Assembly (NCBI GenBank): GCA_032622095.1
Contig: CP136064.1
Span: 186,850,209 to 186,914,208, forward strand
Origin: Siphonodentalium dalli
Lineage: Eukaryota > Mollusca > Scaphopoda > Gadilida > Siphonodentaliidae
Length of the DNA: 64,000 nucleotides
Reading direction: 5' to 3'
Below the pieces are notes generated by a model that saw only the letters and a program-made list of their open reading frames with translations, did no database searches and had not been told where the DNA came from. The translations under genes were made by a program, and so were the position numbers. Below, in pieces: positions 22,038-34,470 of the stretch. Within the stretch, counting starts at the first letter, position 1; every line of letters starts with the position of its first letter.

Positions 22038-22320
22038 TTAGAATGTCGTTGAACATTGTTGAAAGGGTTAAATCCAATAACAGTGCAAGTTGGAAATTGT
22101 TATTTGATAGCTTTTCACGGTAGATTAAGTTCACATGCACTGGCGGTGTCAGGTGTCTGCATGGTGTCTCATAATCTATTATAAAAGCTGAATGCATGTC
22201 TAACTGTTCAATTCACATGGTATAAACTTAGCTCAGTAATAAAGACATAAAGACCTGTAACTCTTCATGTACATACATCTTCTGAAGGCTGATTACCTTA
22301 AAATGACTGAATAGTTATCA

Positions 22321-22411
22321 AAGGAAAGGGGAGGGGATGGAGAAGAGGACAGAAGGGGAGGGGTGAAGAGGGGAGGAGATGAGGCATGGACACTGTATTG
22401 GGGGGGGGGGG
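22321..22411 (+). repeat. purine-rich tract ending in a G run
   Basis: About 60 bases of almost pure A/G (AGGGGAGGGGATGGAGAAGA and similar) followed by a run of 12 G near 22400. The minus-strand UXS1 transcript would carry the pyrimidine complement. Able to form triplex or G-quadruplex structure in principle. Confidence 0.6.
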
Positions 22412-23198
22412 CATGTACTGGTGAAAGTTCCCTTCAACAGATTCAGAGCTAATTCAGCTTGATCCAACATTCTCTAAACTGTATATAATTGCACCAAATT
22501 TCACAATATGTGATGGATGTATCAGTGCCATCTGGGATAGATATACTATACTACTCAGTGCCAGATTTCCTAAAGATATATAATAATAATAATATATAGT
22601 ATTCGTATAGCGCCTCATCCCTGGTGTAGCTCGAAGCGCTTGAGAGAGAGATATCATTTATTTTGTAGCATGTGTATGCATAGTCAAATACAAAATAATG
22701 TAAAAAATACAACAAAGACCTGGCCAATTAGGCCTACATATCACGCTTAATATCAATAGATATATATCAAAATATATAATAGCATTTGTTCTTGAACTGT
22801 TATCCCAGGATAGTTCAAACAAATCATAATAATATAAACAAGAGAGGGCAATTAAACACTGATTATCTAGTCATAATTCCACAGAATGCTAGATCACTAG
22901 GATACAATCAAAGTACATTGTATTACCCAATCAATTATTGTATCTGTCAATCAACTAAATCATCTTCCAAAACTAGTTCGCCCCTCACTGGCCTTTCTTG
23001 CTTACAGCGCCCCTGAGAGGAGGGAAGGGGAGGTGAGGAAGAGAGTATGGGTTATTACAGTTATAGGGTAAGAACTGATGCATTTATTGATAAAAGCCTT
23101 GTCATTCCAAATAGCGAAGAATTTGAACGTCGGGAATGAATGAATCGATAAACTTGCTGCCTTAAATTTAAAGAGGCTTTTTGGCAATGTGCATTTTA

Positions 23199-23468
23199 TT
23201 AATCCTTTCATAATGGGAGCACTGGTGCAGCATTAAAGACCCTGTGCCAGTGCATTCTCTTATATATGTGAGTCTCCCATATGGAGCCTCACATATATAA
23301 GAGAATGCACTGACTAACAAGGTCAATGTAAATATTGTTAGGTCAATGCATTATCTTATATATGCGAGGCTCCCTATGGGAGACTCACACATATATATAT
23401 ATATAAGAGAATGCATTGGCACAAGGTTTTCGCAACATTTCAGGAAGCTCCAGTCATGGAAGGGTTAA
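23199..23468 (+). repeat. TTAA-bordered MITE (CCCTTTCATGA family), copy 2
   Basis: TTAATCCTTTCATAATGGG at the left and TCATGGAAGGGTTAA at the right. It contains two successive hairpins made from GTGCATTCTCTTATATATG and its complement. It matches the copies at 6598 and 63186 over its length. Confidence 0.65.
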
Positions 23469-23670
23469 CTTACATACATGTGTTGGATTTTCCTTGTGAC
23501 AATCTCCGTGTTTGTGCATGCAAGATGTATTCATGCTGTAAACTCTTTAATTTGAATGATGGATGATCAAGCATTTAATAGTTTTCATTTGAATTGGTTT
23601 TTTTTTTATTTGCGCATATCCTGCGTGCAATAGCGCACATCAAAATTTAATAATCTGAATTTAAACTCAC

Positions 23671-23763
23671 CCTGCTTCAAGCTGTGAAATTCTTTCTTCA
23701 AGATCCATCAAAGCGGCATTCAAATTTTTCATTCCTGCACCATAATTTGTGTCACTAACTTTT
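23671..23763 (-). CDS. UXS1: UXS1 exon encoding the luminal stem (coiled coil)
   Basis: 93 nt, acceptor ATTGCAG at 23764 upward and donor GTGAGT at 23670 downward. It encodes KVSDTNYGAGMKNLNAALMD, then LEERISQLEAG. The heptad-like LNAALMDLEERISQLEA corresponds to the short coiled-coil stem between membrane anchor and catalytic domain of animal UXS1. Its first base completes a codon begun upstream. Confidence 0.85.
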
Positions 23764-24054
23764 CTGCAATATGAACAAGTGGCTGATCACGATCGGCAGA
23801 TGTTAACCCATCCTTTGGCGATAGTAAATTACTATGATCGGAATCATAAATGGTGTCTAAAATTTATTTTCAAAATTCACTTTATTCTGTTAAAATACGC
23901 ATTGTTTTCTCTAATTATCAGTAAATAATAGGGTGCTTGTTATTCCGTAAGTATTAACGGAATAACGTGCATATTTGAATACAATTATCAGAAAAAATGG
24001 AAATTAAGACACACTTAAAAAAAAATCAAAGTTATAATTGTCCTCAACCCACAA

Positions 24055-24152
24055 GTACACTCTCATGAGAGCGGACGGACAGATGGACGAACGACGAGTG
24101 GTCAATCCGGACAACAACACTATGTTTACCATACTATGGTATGGGTAAACAT
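24055..24152 (+). repeat. pearl-like right end: GGAC microsatellite plus hairpin
   Basis: GCGGACGGACAGATGGACG is followed by a stem-loop at 24121-24152 (TATGTTTACCATAC / GTATGGGTAAACATA, one bulge). The layout equals the right ends near 32250-32350 and 33840-33917, but the sequence is a different family. Confidence 0.5.
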
Positions 24153-25401
24153 AAAAACCAGTATATATTAGTGGCTGGGTTAGTTTGATGCTAGTTCAGC
24201 TGCTATGATTATATCACAGTGGCAATAGTTTTATTGGTGAAGGAAAAACTGCACTAGGGGTTAATTTCACTTGGAAATCACTCCACTCACAGCATGTAAG
24301 AACCACCAATCATTAATAAGGAACTGAAAACTTGCCCAGACACACTTTCTTCATGTAAATCTTCGGTATTTCCAATCCGGTCCACTTTCGCTCTTGGGTA
24401 ATGGGTATCTGATGTAATCGGAAATGAATTATAGTGACAACCGGTATATCTTATATGGACATGATTGATTGATCAGTTATTGCAGTTAATTAAAAGTCAA
24501 CAAATCAATAACTATTGAGATCTTTGTTGAAAGTAGAAACATGGTATCAGTCTAATAATAATCTTCAATTTTATTTTCAGTTTGGGCATGATGTTGATCC
24601 ATACTAGTAAGCATATGAGTCAAAACTGTGGTCACACAAACTTCTGAAGTGGTGTTGCCAAATATGTTGCACCTCAAATGTCGACATCCAATGATTGGTT
24701 CAAATAGTGTCACATCGTATATAGAAATGTAGAAAATACACCCGTGGGATGCAGAAAATATCGATTTGATTGGACGATACCGTCCAATCGATAACAGCCA
24801 AAATTATCTTCCATTTACTTGCAGGGTCACTGACAGAAATTTGTCTGCAGCTCAGAAATGCAATTTACACTTGTTTCAATATGGTCATCTCACAAGTCCA
24901 ACTGGTACTCGCATTTTTACTTTTTCACCTCACAAGTACATCCTCTGGAGAGCAGAAGCATGCACAGATGGATGGAAACCACTCATTTTTAGTCCCCTGA
25001 AATGTTTTTTTGTTAGGGGACAAAAACGCAAACAAAACAATTTCCTGCTTATTTGCTATGATGCTGGTGGATCATGCTGAATTTCTATGATTCTGGTGGG
25101 GCAAGGTGACATTATGGGAGTAAACAGCTAAGAGAATCTAAAGTCCTGTAACCAAGGTGGACATATAAAATTTCAACTATAAGCTCTTTGCCTAATAAGC
25201 TACATGCGAATCAGGGTTTTCATTTTGAATCGAATCTTGAATTGAATCGGGTAAGAGATTCAAAATCGTATCGAATCTCGAATTGAATCGTTATATCGAG
25301 TGTATCAGGGTGAAGAGGTTGAACTTTTTGAGAAACACTTAAATTGGTAGTTGTAACAAACCAAAAACCTCTTAATAACTGATCACCAATGGATTTTATA
25401 T

Positions 25402-25520
25402 TAGGCCTAACAAAAAAATACGTTTGTTTCCGCTAACGAGCTGAAAAAAATTAGGGTAGGTAGGTAGGCTTAACTTCTTTTTTTTTGGTTAACTTTTTTT
25501 TTTCAGTATCTTTAAAAAAT
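25402..25520 (+). repeat. short dispersed repeat (GTTTCCGCTAAC family)
   Basis: TAGGCCTAACAAAAAAATAC, GTTTGTTTCCGCTAAC, then AGGGTAGGTAGGTAGG and long T runs. An inverted relative lies at 27400-27512, so the two could be ends of one 2.1-kb element. Solo relatives at 11960-12095 and 29885-29990 argue for independent short copies. Confidence 0.45.
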
Positions 25521-26029
25521 AACTGTATAATACTTGTCAATAACCCAAACTATGCACTTCTAAGCCCCAATCATGTTAACCCAGATGACAGAGAAACTAT
25601 AAACTCCAATTCAATCTTACAAATGCTTTAATATTTACATATATACTAGTCTATATATACTAATATAGTCTTCTATAATCCTAATATTTCTCATATGGTC
25701 TGGCGACAACTGGAGTCAGTCCAGCACCACTGCACTGTTCACATATTGGAGTGACCGTCTTGTACCGATCTCTTAATGATGGCTTCAGAACACCACCTTC
25801 TCCTCCGCATTCAGTGAAGGATCTAGGTATTTTTTTAGGACACCTGTTTTTGGGCAATGATGGAAGGTTTGGAAGGGGTGACCCCCCCCCCCCCCTGTTG
25901 ATGGTGGGGGCCACCGGTTCTCACCCTGGAAAATTTGTGAAAATCCATTTCATTTAGAGCTAATCTAGGGCAGAGTCAGTATTTTGAATTTTACTGAGAG
26001 GTCAATTTGATTAAGTTTCTCAAGCATAA

Positions 26030-26480
26030 CTCTGGAATTTTTTTTGGGGTATACTGTTTTGCACCTGTCCGTCCGTCCGTACATCCATCCAATGTCTGTT
26101 CATGTCATAACTTGAACAGTAGTACTCGGATCTCAATGAAATTAGGTATGGATGTTCACTACAATGAGGACATTAAATAGAGGGTTTCATCGTTTTGTTC
26201 GGATTTTCCATTCTAGAGTGTTTCATCTTTGTTTATCTGGAAATGTTGGCTGTTTGGTCCTCCGACGTCTGTTCTGAGGTCATAACTTGAACAGTAATGC
26301 TCGGATCTCAATGAATGTTCACCACTATGAGGACATTTAATGGCACATGCAACTGTTTTGTTTTGGTTTTTTGTTAATATAGTTATCCATCTTTGTTTAC
26401 ATGAAAATGCTGATTTTTTGGGTCCATCTGTCTGAGTATAGCAATCATAAGTTATAGATATGCCCAAATCAGGCGGTCGA
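26030..26480 (+). repeat. pearl-like repeat, family 3
   Basis: A CTGTCCGTCCGTCCGTACAT microsatellite is followed by two imperfect units that share GTCATAACTTGAACAGTA, CTCGGATCTCAATGAA and ATGAGGACATT (about 26105 and 26278, spacing roughly 170 bp). A related but diverged copy lies around 50470-50760. Confidence 0.45.
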
Positions 26481-26677
26481 TCTCTTGTTTTATATGTATG
26501 GATTGGAAATGCTTATAAGATATTGTCAGATATCTTTTGGTTCAATGGACTATGATTATCCTGCTTGAAATGAGACTTACCATTATCACTCTAATTCATA
26601 TAATAGGCTATTTTATAAAATTCAAGTGAGACATATACATAATATACTACATGTAGTACAGAAACAATGTCTATTAA

Positions 26678-27060
26678 AGGTACTCAATCCGATCAAACTC
26701 CTCTCAATTACTATTTCAATGGTTTCGGGGTCAAAAATATTTGATTTGAGTCGAGGAAGCCACCCATCAAAGCTCAGATTTATTAGATATTGATTTTAGA
26801 AATCTATTATTTTTCATTATCGGGAATACTTTCTGTCCCAGAAGTTTACCGAAAAAGCCGACCGACATTCTCTCGATACTAAATTACATTGAACAAAATG
26901 TTGCTATACAACACATTTTGGGCAATTATATACGATAGTTCAGTCGTTAGCATTATTTTTGGATAATTAATCGATTCTGATAACTCAAGTGACCTTTGAT
27001 AAAATTTTGTTGTTGTTGGAATCTGTTGAGATGGGGACCCTCTGATCGGATTGAGTACCT
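26678..27060. mobile_element. piggyBac-type MITE, TTAA duplication, complete
   Basis: TTAA at 26674-26677 and 27061-27064 flank inverted ends AGGTACTCAATCCGATC / GATCGGATTGAGTACCT. The interior is non-coding. It shares long blocks with 57083-57557 and with the split copy at 7926-9976. Confidence 0.85.
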
Positions 27061-27399
27061 TTAAGTTAGTAATTACTATTTATAGTACTAATCTCTATGT
27101 TAATTTTTCATTTTGTATTATGATATCCCACCTGATAACCAGGTTGATTTGATCAAATTGTTATAAATGTTCCTGTACTGTATTTGATTGAAATACTGAA
27201 GTCTGAAGGCTGAATGATAACAAACCTGAACTATTTGAAGTTTTCACAGATGAAAGCTAGATAAAGCCAAACATACTTTACAGTACGGTATGATTCCAAC
27301 TGTTGAACTTAAATCTTTTTGTAAACTTAAATTTCTTATGGCAATATATATAAATATATTAATGTTATGTATCTTGTTTTTATATGAATTGGGACGTAA

Positions 27400-27512
27400 A
27401 TTTGGTCCAATTTTTTGTTTTTTTGCAATGGCAATAAAAAGTTTAGGGTCGGGGGTTTAAAATAGGGTCGGTCGGGTTAGCGGAAACAAACGTCTTTTTT
27501 GTTTAGGCCTTA
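27400..27512 (-). repeat. short dispersed repeat (GTTTCCGCTAAC family), inverted copy
   Basis: TTAGGGTCGGGGGTTTAAAA, GGTCGGTCGGGTTAGCGG, AAACAAACGTC and AGGCCTT: the reverse complement of the copy at 25402 over its first ~35 bp. Confidence 0.45.
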
Positions 27513-27568
27513 TCTACAATGATATTAATGCATCTTCTGTGCAATATTCATGCATCCCATTTTCCTCA

Positions 27569-27725
27569 TACAGTAATGCCCGAAGTAATCGACTCCTTAT
27601 GTAACTTTTCAGGATGGGGAGAGCTTTCCGTTGAATGGCAACAAGCCATATTTCCGACTAAATCCTGAAAAGTTACCCATAATTCTGCTGTGTTTAAGGA
27701 GTCGATTACTTAGGGCATTACTGTA
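27569..27725. mobile_element. CAGTAATG MITE copy C, shortened
   Basis: TACAGTAATGCCC at the left and GGGCATTACTGTA at the right, but about 50 bp of the left arm is missing, so only part folds back. Confidence 0.75.
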
Positions 27726-29224
27726 AATACTTATGGGTGAGAATCATTGAATGTGATGAGTGGTGGTTGAGAAGTAACTCTTTATAATGTGCTTTCGAAC
27801 TTTCGTAGTTGGCAACCTTCCGACGATCTCCATGTTGTACTGAAATCCGCCATTTGAATATATATTCTGAACTCCTTGACCTACATGTATATGTGGCAGT
27901 ATATGGAACAGACTTGTGAGGTTTGCCAAATGTGTTTGGCTGTAATCTCATTGTGACATTCAACTCCTGGACTCCCGGAGTCATGTTGGGTTTACGTCAT
28001 TCTTACTGAGATTACAATGAATGGGTGGTCCAATAGATCAATTGCAACAGTGTTGTCTGTATGTGGATCCGTTCGCTAGTATCGAAAAGTTTCTTAGCGC
28101 AAGAGTAATGGTGTACATGTAAGTACTGAGTTACTCTGTAGTGTATATAAACCATGTGAATGCAGTCAAAGCACCTAACAGAACAGATTCGATAAAATTT
28201 GAATCAGGGCAGCCGATTTCGAATCGAATCGAACATAAGATTCTGAATCTCATCAAATCGAATCGCAGGGCCCTATGTATATGAACAATTAAAAATAATT
28301 TGTAACTTGATTATTCTGTTCCTGAGAGCCATTTTACCCAAGTTATACTTCCAAGAATAGACTATATTTCTCACCAATAAGTTTAATTTACTATGCAATA
28401 ATATTTATGGTCATTGTTCCATCTTTTAAACAGTTTTAAGTGTTAAAATCATGGTTTTAAGGGTTTGAACCCCAACTATGTGTTGCAAACCTTTGGTCAA
28501 AATTTAACATCCTAAATAAATAATTGTTCTGTCTTATTCACTTCAATTTAGTAGTAATTATCATTTCCAGTTTTGGTGCAGATAGGATATAGGACAAATT
28601 GTCAAAAAATTAGGGCTTTAGCCAGAAATTTGTAGTAGGGTGTATTAATCCATTGTGAAGTGATGATCCGATGCGGTACGCGTCGGATGGGGAGAGCACG
28701 AGAGGGGGTATCCCCCTGTCATAGGTTAGGTGACCTCCCACGCGAGAAAAATTGAAAACTAGCTTGCAAAAGGTGGCATCTGATGGCTTTCCTGGGAAGA
28801 TTCATCATGACTCCCACATGTTGATATTATAGATTTTCTGCTAACATATGGTGAAATTTAGGGTTATACATATATTTGTGTGTGGTAATTTAAGACATGA
28901 AATCCAATCGGCAGTTGATGAAATTTAATGATTAATAGAATTGAAAGAAACACTCTAAGCAAGGATGATTTCCCTTACATGTAGTTAATGCACTGATTTT
29001 TCAGAAGCAACATAAATTATTTGATAAGATTTGTTTTCATTTGAAATTTAATTTGATATGATGCACATACTATGACAACAAACAAACTCCAGAATATAAT
29101 GAATACATAAATGTTCCAGAACGATAGTTATTATAATGATCAAGAAGTTTCTTAATATAGACAGCGAATGTGAGTGATGCTGAACGACTGAATTTTAGAA
29201 GCCAACGGATATCTGCAGGTTCAA

Positions 29225-29620
29225 ACTTGCTTTATGCTTAGTGTTTCCTAATTCACATACTGCATGTTGGCTATAAATTTGGCAGAACTTTGATGTCAAT
29301 AATGTTTTAACCGAGTTTTCCACCATAATACCGATACTAGTCTTGTGATAACTACATCCCAATGTATGGAGGTAGCAAGTACTGTACTACAGTAATGCCC
29401 TAAGTAATCGACCTCTTAACAAGCCATATTTCCGACTAAATCCTGAAAAGTTACCCATAATTCTGCTGTGGTTAAGCAGTCGATTAATTAGGGCATTACT
29501 GTACTGCATGTTGGCTATAAATTTGGCAGAACTTTGATGTCAATAATGTTTTAACCGAGTTTTCCGCCATAATACCGGCACCCTTTACCATGCATGTGTG
29601 GTGATATAACCTCTCTCTCT
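29225..29620 (+). repeat. dispersed repeat with a MITE and a 76-bp internal duplication
   Basis: Related to 11460-11735. The segment 29258-29333 is repeated at 29502-29577 with one mismatch seen. The second copy begins exactly at the right border (TA) of the MITE at 29388-29503. Confidence 0.6.
29388..29503. mobile_element. CAGTAATG MITE copy D, mostly one arm
   Basis: TACAGTAATGCCCTAAG...GGGCATTACTGTA with the central palindrome and most of the left arm lost (116 bp). Confidence 0.7.
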
Positions 29621-31037
29621 CTCCCTCTCTGCATATATATATATACATATTAGGCCTTGCACCAACCTGACCATCCCAACTGCACCAACCTGACCATCCC
29701 AACTTCTCCATACATTTCCTGGAGAGATGAGTAAGTGGATCGATTCAATTCTCGACATGGTGGGGCCACTGCGCAATATGCTACACTTCCAGCGAACTGG
29801 TAATTGGGAAGGATTCCTCAAAACTGTGCACAAATTTCTACAATGGTTTTGCTCTTAATCATCAGAATTATGCACGGAATCTGAGTTTAAGGCCAAAAAA
29901 ACAAACTTATTTGTTTCCTATTATGGTGCCAAAAAATTCCAGGTAGGTAGGTAGGGATTTTTTTTTTTTTTGGTAATATTTTTTTATTTTTCCCCGAACA
30001 GTTAAGAAGTACATTAATGCTTACTCCTCATACTTGTGTTAAGGCTGTCCATGTATATTGCAAGTAAACATTAATGTAGCACAATAATATGATAAGTATT
30101 GTCAATGTGGACAAACAAATGCCTCCCAGGCACTCAACTATGCAGCTCTCTTGTAACTATTCTCTCAGATGTGGTGGCACATCTTCCTCAGAGCACAATA
30201 TTGACATATCAACAGGCCCAAGACGAACACCATAAAAGGGCTTTTCTATGATTTTATATTAACATAACTTGTATGATATTAATTCAAACCTCACTTAAAT
30301 ATTTGGTCATACACCTCAGGACCTAAGACACACCTCCACTGGCAGGATTTATCACTTGTGCCTCAGAAACATTGCAAAGGGTGTAAATGTTCCTCAGACA
30401 ACCCTCAATTGCATTGAAATATAAAGTCCCACACCACACTGAAAATGGTACAACAGGCCACACCCTGACTGAGGTACCACACCTCACCATTCAAATTGCC
30501 CCCAACTTTGAAGTTCCTTATACACACTGGCATATGCGTGCTTGTAAGTTTGATACACCCAAACAAACCAGTAGATACTTTCATGTGCCTTTTTAGTACC
30601 CATCCCAGAAGGGTGTTTGATATGGTAGGCATGCAGTCATCTTTATACTGCCTGTATACATACTAGTAACTATGCATGAACACTATCAATCCTTCATTGA
30701 CTGTGGAGAGGAACTTTAAATTCTGATATAGAAAGTTTTCCACAAGTATATTGCTCTCTAACAGATAAGACTTCTTCCCACAAGACATGGGAGTTGAACA
30801 AATATGATTAGCCACAGGCAGGTTTTAAAGACTGCAGATTTATTGGTAAGATTGGGATTCATCTGCAACCACAAATGGACATGTATTTTAATAGAAGTAA
30901 ATTGTTTTTTAAAATTCCATCTAAAATTATTGCTGCTTAATGTAAACATAGTATATAGTATATATTTAACGATATAGATGTGTTTACATGCCATTTACAT
31001 GCATTAAACAAAATTAAAAAAAAAAAAGAGACTTGAG

Positions 31038-32257
31038 TGTTAGAGATTATGAAACATATAGCTATCCAGCTGAAGGTGGATTCACTGGTTCGTTAACTGG
31101 ACTGAAGCATTATAGCAAACCAATGGACCACCTCATAGACGTCACAGAAGTTAATTGGTTCTCAAAGCAGGCATGAGGGTTTTCTGGTATAATAAAAATT
31201 TGTGGAGCGAGTGAGAGATGGATGCGTATAAGTCATATGCTGTCCACTCTGAAACAGTACCCCAACCAAAGCAGGCATGTGCATGCTAAGAAACATAGAA
31301 CTTGATGATATTGATGTAAAGAAATATGTTCAGGGATAAAGTCAAGGGTACCAAACTTGTGAGACCCCAAGTCCACCAATGATAAATATTGCTAGTGGTT
31401 TTGCCGCCAGTGTAGAAAAGTGTGCCAATGTTCAGGCTGCGAACATGTGTGGTGTCAAGGCCATGATATACAGTAATGCTCTAAATAATCGACTTCTTAA
31501 CCACAGCAGAATTATAGGTAACTTTTCAGGATTTAGTCGGAAATAATGGCCTGTTGCCATTCATAGGAAAGCTCTCACTGAGAGCTTTCCGATGAATGGC
31601 AACAAGCCATATTTCCAACTAAATCCTGAAAAGTTACCCATAATTCTGCTGTGGTTAAGGAGTCGATTATTTAGAGCATTACTGTAAATTGTTAAGAGAA
31701 TAGAACCACAAGATAGTGAAGTAGAAATTGATTATGAAGACCCAGTCAAGAAACAGCCACTTTACACATTTCAAGACCAAAAAGATACCAAGAAATCTTT
31801 TTCGATAGTTGAGGATGAAAACAATTCCTTCACATCCATCCTGCTTGACCATGACAGAAGAAAAATAGATCTGCATACAATAATGGACTGGCCCATTACA
31901 AAAAAATTATGGGAAACTTGCAATGAAATTGGAAAATGTCGACATTTTTCTAAATCACTTTTCAGAAACAGCCTTCAGAACATGTGCTCTGAAAAACAAG
32001 CAGAAATTCCACCAGTTGTTATTGAATGTTGTATTGTAGATGCCATGAGGGTTATGAGAATAATTCTAATTGTTGGACTTCACCCTGATACCTCCATCTG
32101 TTGGGCAGAATGTATTGCATCCTATTTCAAACATCTTCTTGGTACAACTCTCCATCTAGTGTTTGATGATGTCTACTTAGATGGTACAGTTAATATTTCA
32201 AAATGTAGAATTGATTCAGGAAGAGTGGAGTTATCGATCGGAAACCAAAAATGTTAA
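31038..32257 (+). pseudogene. relict ORF of unknown family, split by a MITE
   Basis: A plus-strand frame reads RDYETYSYPAEGGFTGSLTG, then HYSKPMDHLIDVTEVNWFSK and stops. A second piece reads IASGFAASVEKCANVQAANM up to the MITE at 31469-31686. Downstream, in the same frame once the MITE is removed, it continues KRIEPQDSEVEIDYEDP, DHDRRKIDLHTIMDWPIT and a 125-codon open stretch (31883-32257) ending GNQKC. Composition is protein-like, with no low complexity. I do not recognise the family; the setting suggests an old mobile-element or captured ORF. Not functional as it stands. Confidence 0.5.
31469..31686. mobile_element. CAGTAATG MITE copy E, complete foldback
   Basis: A full palindrome from TACAGTAATGC to GCATTACTGTA with the centre CTCTCACTGAGAG. 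The 216 bp added is a multiple of three, so the interrupted frame resumes after it apart from a TAA at the junction. Confidence 0.85.
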
Positions 32258-32350
32258 CGGACGGACTGACAGACAGATGGTGCGACAGACAGACGGACGG
32301 ACGGACAGACTGATAACATAATACGACCTTTTTTCAAAAAAAGGGCGTAT
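32245..32350 (+). repeat. pearl-like right end: GGAC microsatellite plus hairpin
   Basis: GACAGACGGACGGACGGACA is followed by the stem-loop 32321-32350 (ATACGACCTTTTTTC / AAAAAAAGGGCGTAT, one mismatch). Confidence 0.5.
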
Positions 32351-33544
32351 AAAAATAGACAATGGGCCATAACATAAACTCAAGCAAAACTGTTCAGTTG
32401 TCACACATGGCTATAAACTCACAAACCAAGAATTGTCAAAATCCACCAATAATTGAATAAGTTACAGAGGATTAGCGCCGCTCTAATGGTTCCCCACCCA
32501 CCAAAAGTCCCTCACCAAATCATAAGTCACGTTTGTTAAAAAACATCTCGATTAAAATACGTTACAAGTAGGGCTGTAAAATTAACAGTAGATGATCTCC
32601 GTATAATGCACAATCATCTTGCGGTCTTTCCAGAAGATGTACAACATGCAATATCATGTGCCAATGGTAAATTCTGCGTCTTCAGAGATTTTAGCAAATT
32701 TCCATGAAGTTACAGTATGTTGATTTGGCTATTTATCTACTGTTTAAAATCTCATACTAGTAACTTATTTATGACTCAAATTACTTCTTCATTAGAAATA
32801 CTATCTGTTTAGTTGAATGACATTTATTATATTAAATACTCTAGCTTCTACCATCATCATTTTATGTCAATTTATATGGTGCAATAACTCAATTACGTGA
32901 TTCACAGGAGATGTCACCGCCAACTTAGAGCAGGCACCCGTATCTAATCTGGCAGCAGCATCACTGACAAATCTCACAATTTGCGCTATTCCAACATTTG
33001 ATGTCTGCAATCTATCATGGTGCCCTATTATAGTCAGGAGGCAACCACCCATAAAACTTTTTCTGCTAAACATTTTTAGAACAAGATACCAACATGGGTG
33101 GTAGATTTCAGTCCACCAATCTTCAGTGGCATAATGTGATACTGTTATGTCTGCTTGGGGATCAGCTCACTTAACAATGATGTGCCGAAATAGACTAGCT
33201 CTTTAATAATATACATGTATACCAAGCTTCTGAGTATACAGAATAGTGGATACAACAGACACAGACGGTGATTTCCACATGATGAGTCTCAGATTTAGCT
33301 ATTAAATGTTATCTTCCTCTCGACCTCGAAAAATTAATAACATAGTACATGCTATCCAAACAAAGAAATTGGTGTTAAATGGTTATCTGATTCTAGGTGT
33401 CGACAATTTAAAGGCCCACTTAATTTCGAGTCGCCGATTATTTTTTTAATAGTGCCTTGATATATGGTTTTAATAACAATCTATGCCATAAAATATGATT
33501 AAATTACTATAATCCATCACCATTTGGAATGTCTGAGAAGGTGC

Positions 33545-33917
33545 CCATATACATGTTGCACATTAGCAATATATGGGTAACAATATCCTGATGTTTCAAT
33601 TCTCTATATTTCAAAACTGTGGGAGGAGATGAATAGACAATGATGGTAACCAAAATTAAATGGTCAAAAGTTTTCTAAGTCAAGAAAGGGGAATAACTCG
33701 GCGAAGAAAAATATTTTACCATTGCCCATATACTAGTACATGTTGCACAGCGATATATTGGTGACAACATGCTGAAGTTTCAATTCTCTACATTCAAAAC
33801 TGTGGGAGGAGTTGATTATACAATAAAGGTACCCATAATGTGTGACAGACACACAAACGGATGGACAGAGGTCATTTCTATAGTATAGTCCCCAAAAATA
33901 AAAAATTTCGGGGGACA
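33545..33917 (+). repeat. pearl-like element, two core units and hairpin end
   Basis: Two units share CCCATATAC, ACATGTTGCACA, GTTTCAATTCTCTA and AAAACTGTGGGAGGAG, about 180 bp apart. They are followed by ACGGATGGACAG and a stem-loop at 33887-33917 (AGTCCCC / GGGGGAC with A/T-rich inner stem). Confidence 0.55.
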
Positions 33918-34396
33918 ATAATTTTGACATTTGAAACAACTAAGTATCTGGATGGCACAATGTGTTACTATTCTCCCATATACAACCACCTCTCATAAAA
34001 TCAGGCCAAACTAGTTGATCACCCAGTGGCGGCAGATACAAAATTTATAAATTTTGCCCAAATGACTAAGAAACATATATAGAGGACCAAGTGGCAGTAA
34101 TTATCACTTGTTGCTCACATGACCTCTACTAGTACCTGCCTTTCACAGTTTCAGATCTTTTCGATCCTTAGTTGGTCACATAGAGACCCCAAGGGGGTGG
34201 GGTGGAAAATAATGATATTAAATTGACTAATTTTGAAACAATATAAAGTAATAAACACATCCCTCGATATCACAATCTCTTAGCATTCATGCACATAATC
34301 AGGGTTTCCGCTATTGGGGCAGTGGGTCCTTTAACCCTCACCCAAGTTTCCCCTCTGACATATTCTCCTGCCCGATCCACAGATTAGCATGTAGAG

Positions 34397-34470
34397 TGCC
34401 ACTACGAGTTATCTCATAGTATGCAACCTTCCAGGTTGCCACGAGTTATCTCGTAGTGGTTTCCATGTCA
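34397..34470. repeat. palindromic block with CTACGAGTTATCTC motif, left
   Basis: CCACTACGAGTTATCTCATA...GCAACC is opposed by GGTTGCCACGAGTTATCTCG...GTGG, giving an imperfect foldback. The same core recurs at 35673-35757, 1.3 kb away. Confidence 0.6.

Noticed and set aside
25402-27512. A single 2.1-kb transposon bounded by inverted GTTTCCGCTAAC repeats
   Set aside because: Related solo copies occur at 11960-12095 and 29885-29990, so two independent copies in opposite orientation are simpler.
32867-33073. Minus-strand 68-codon frame (GGCLLTIIGHHDRLQTSNVG...)
   Set aside because: It looks protein-like, but there is no recognisable family, no convincing splice context and no phase match to UXS1. 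Too weak to call.
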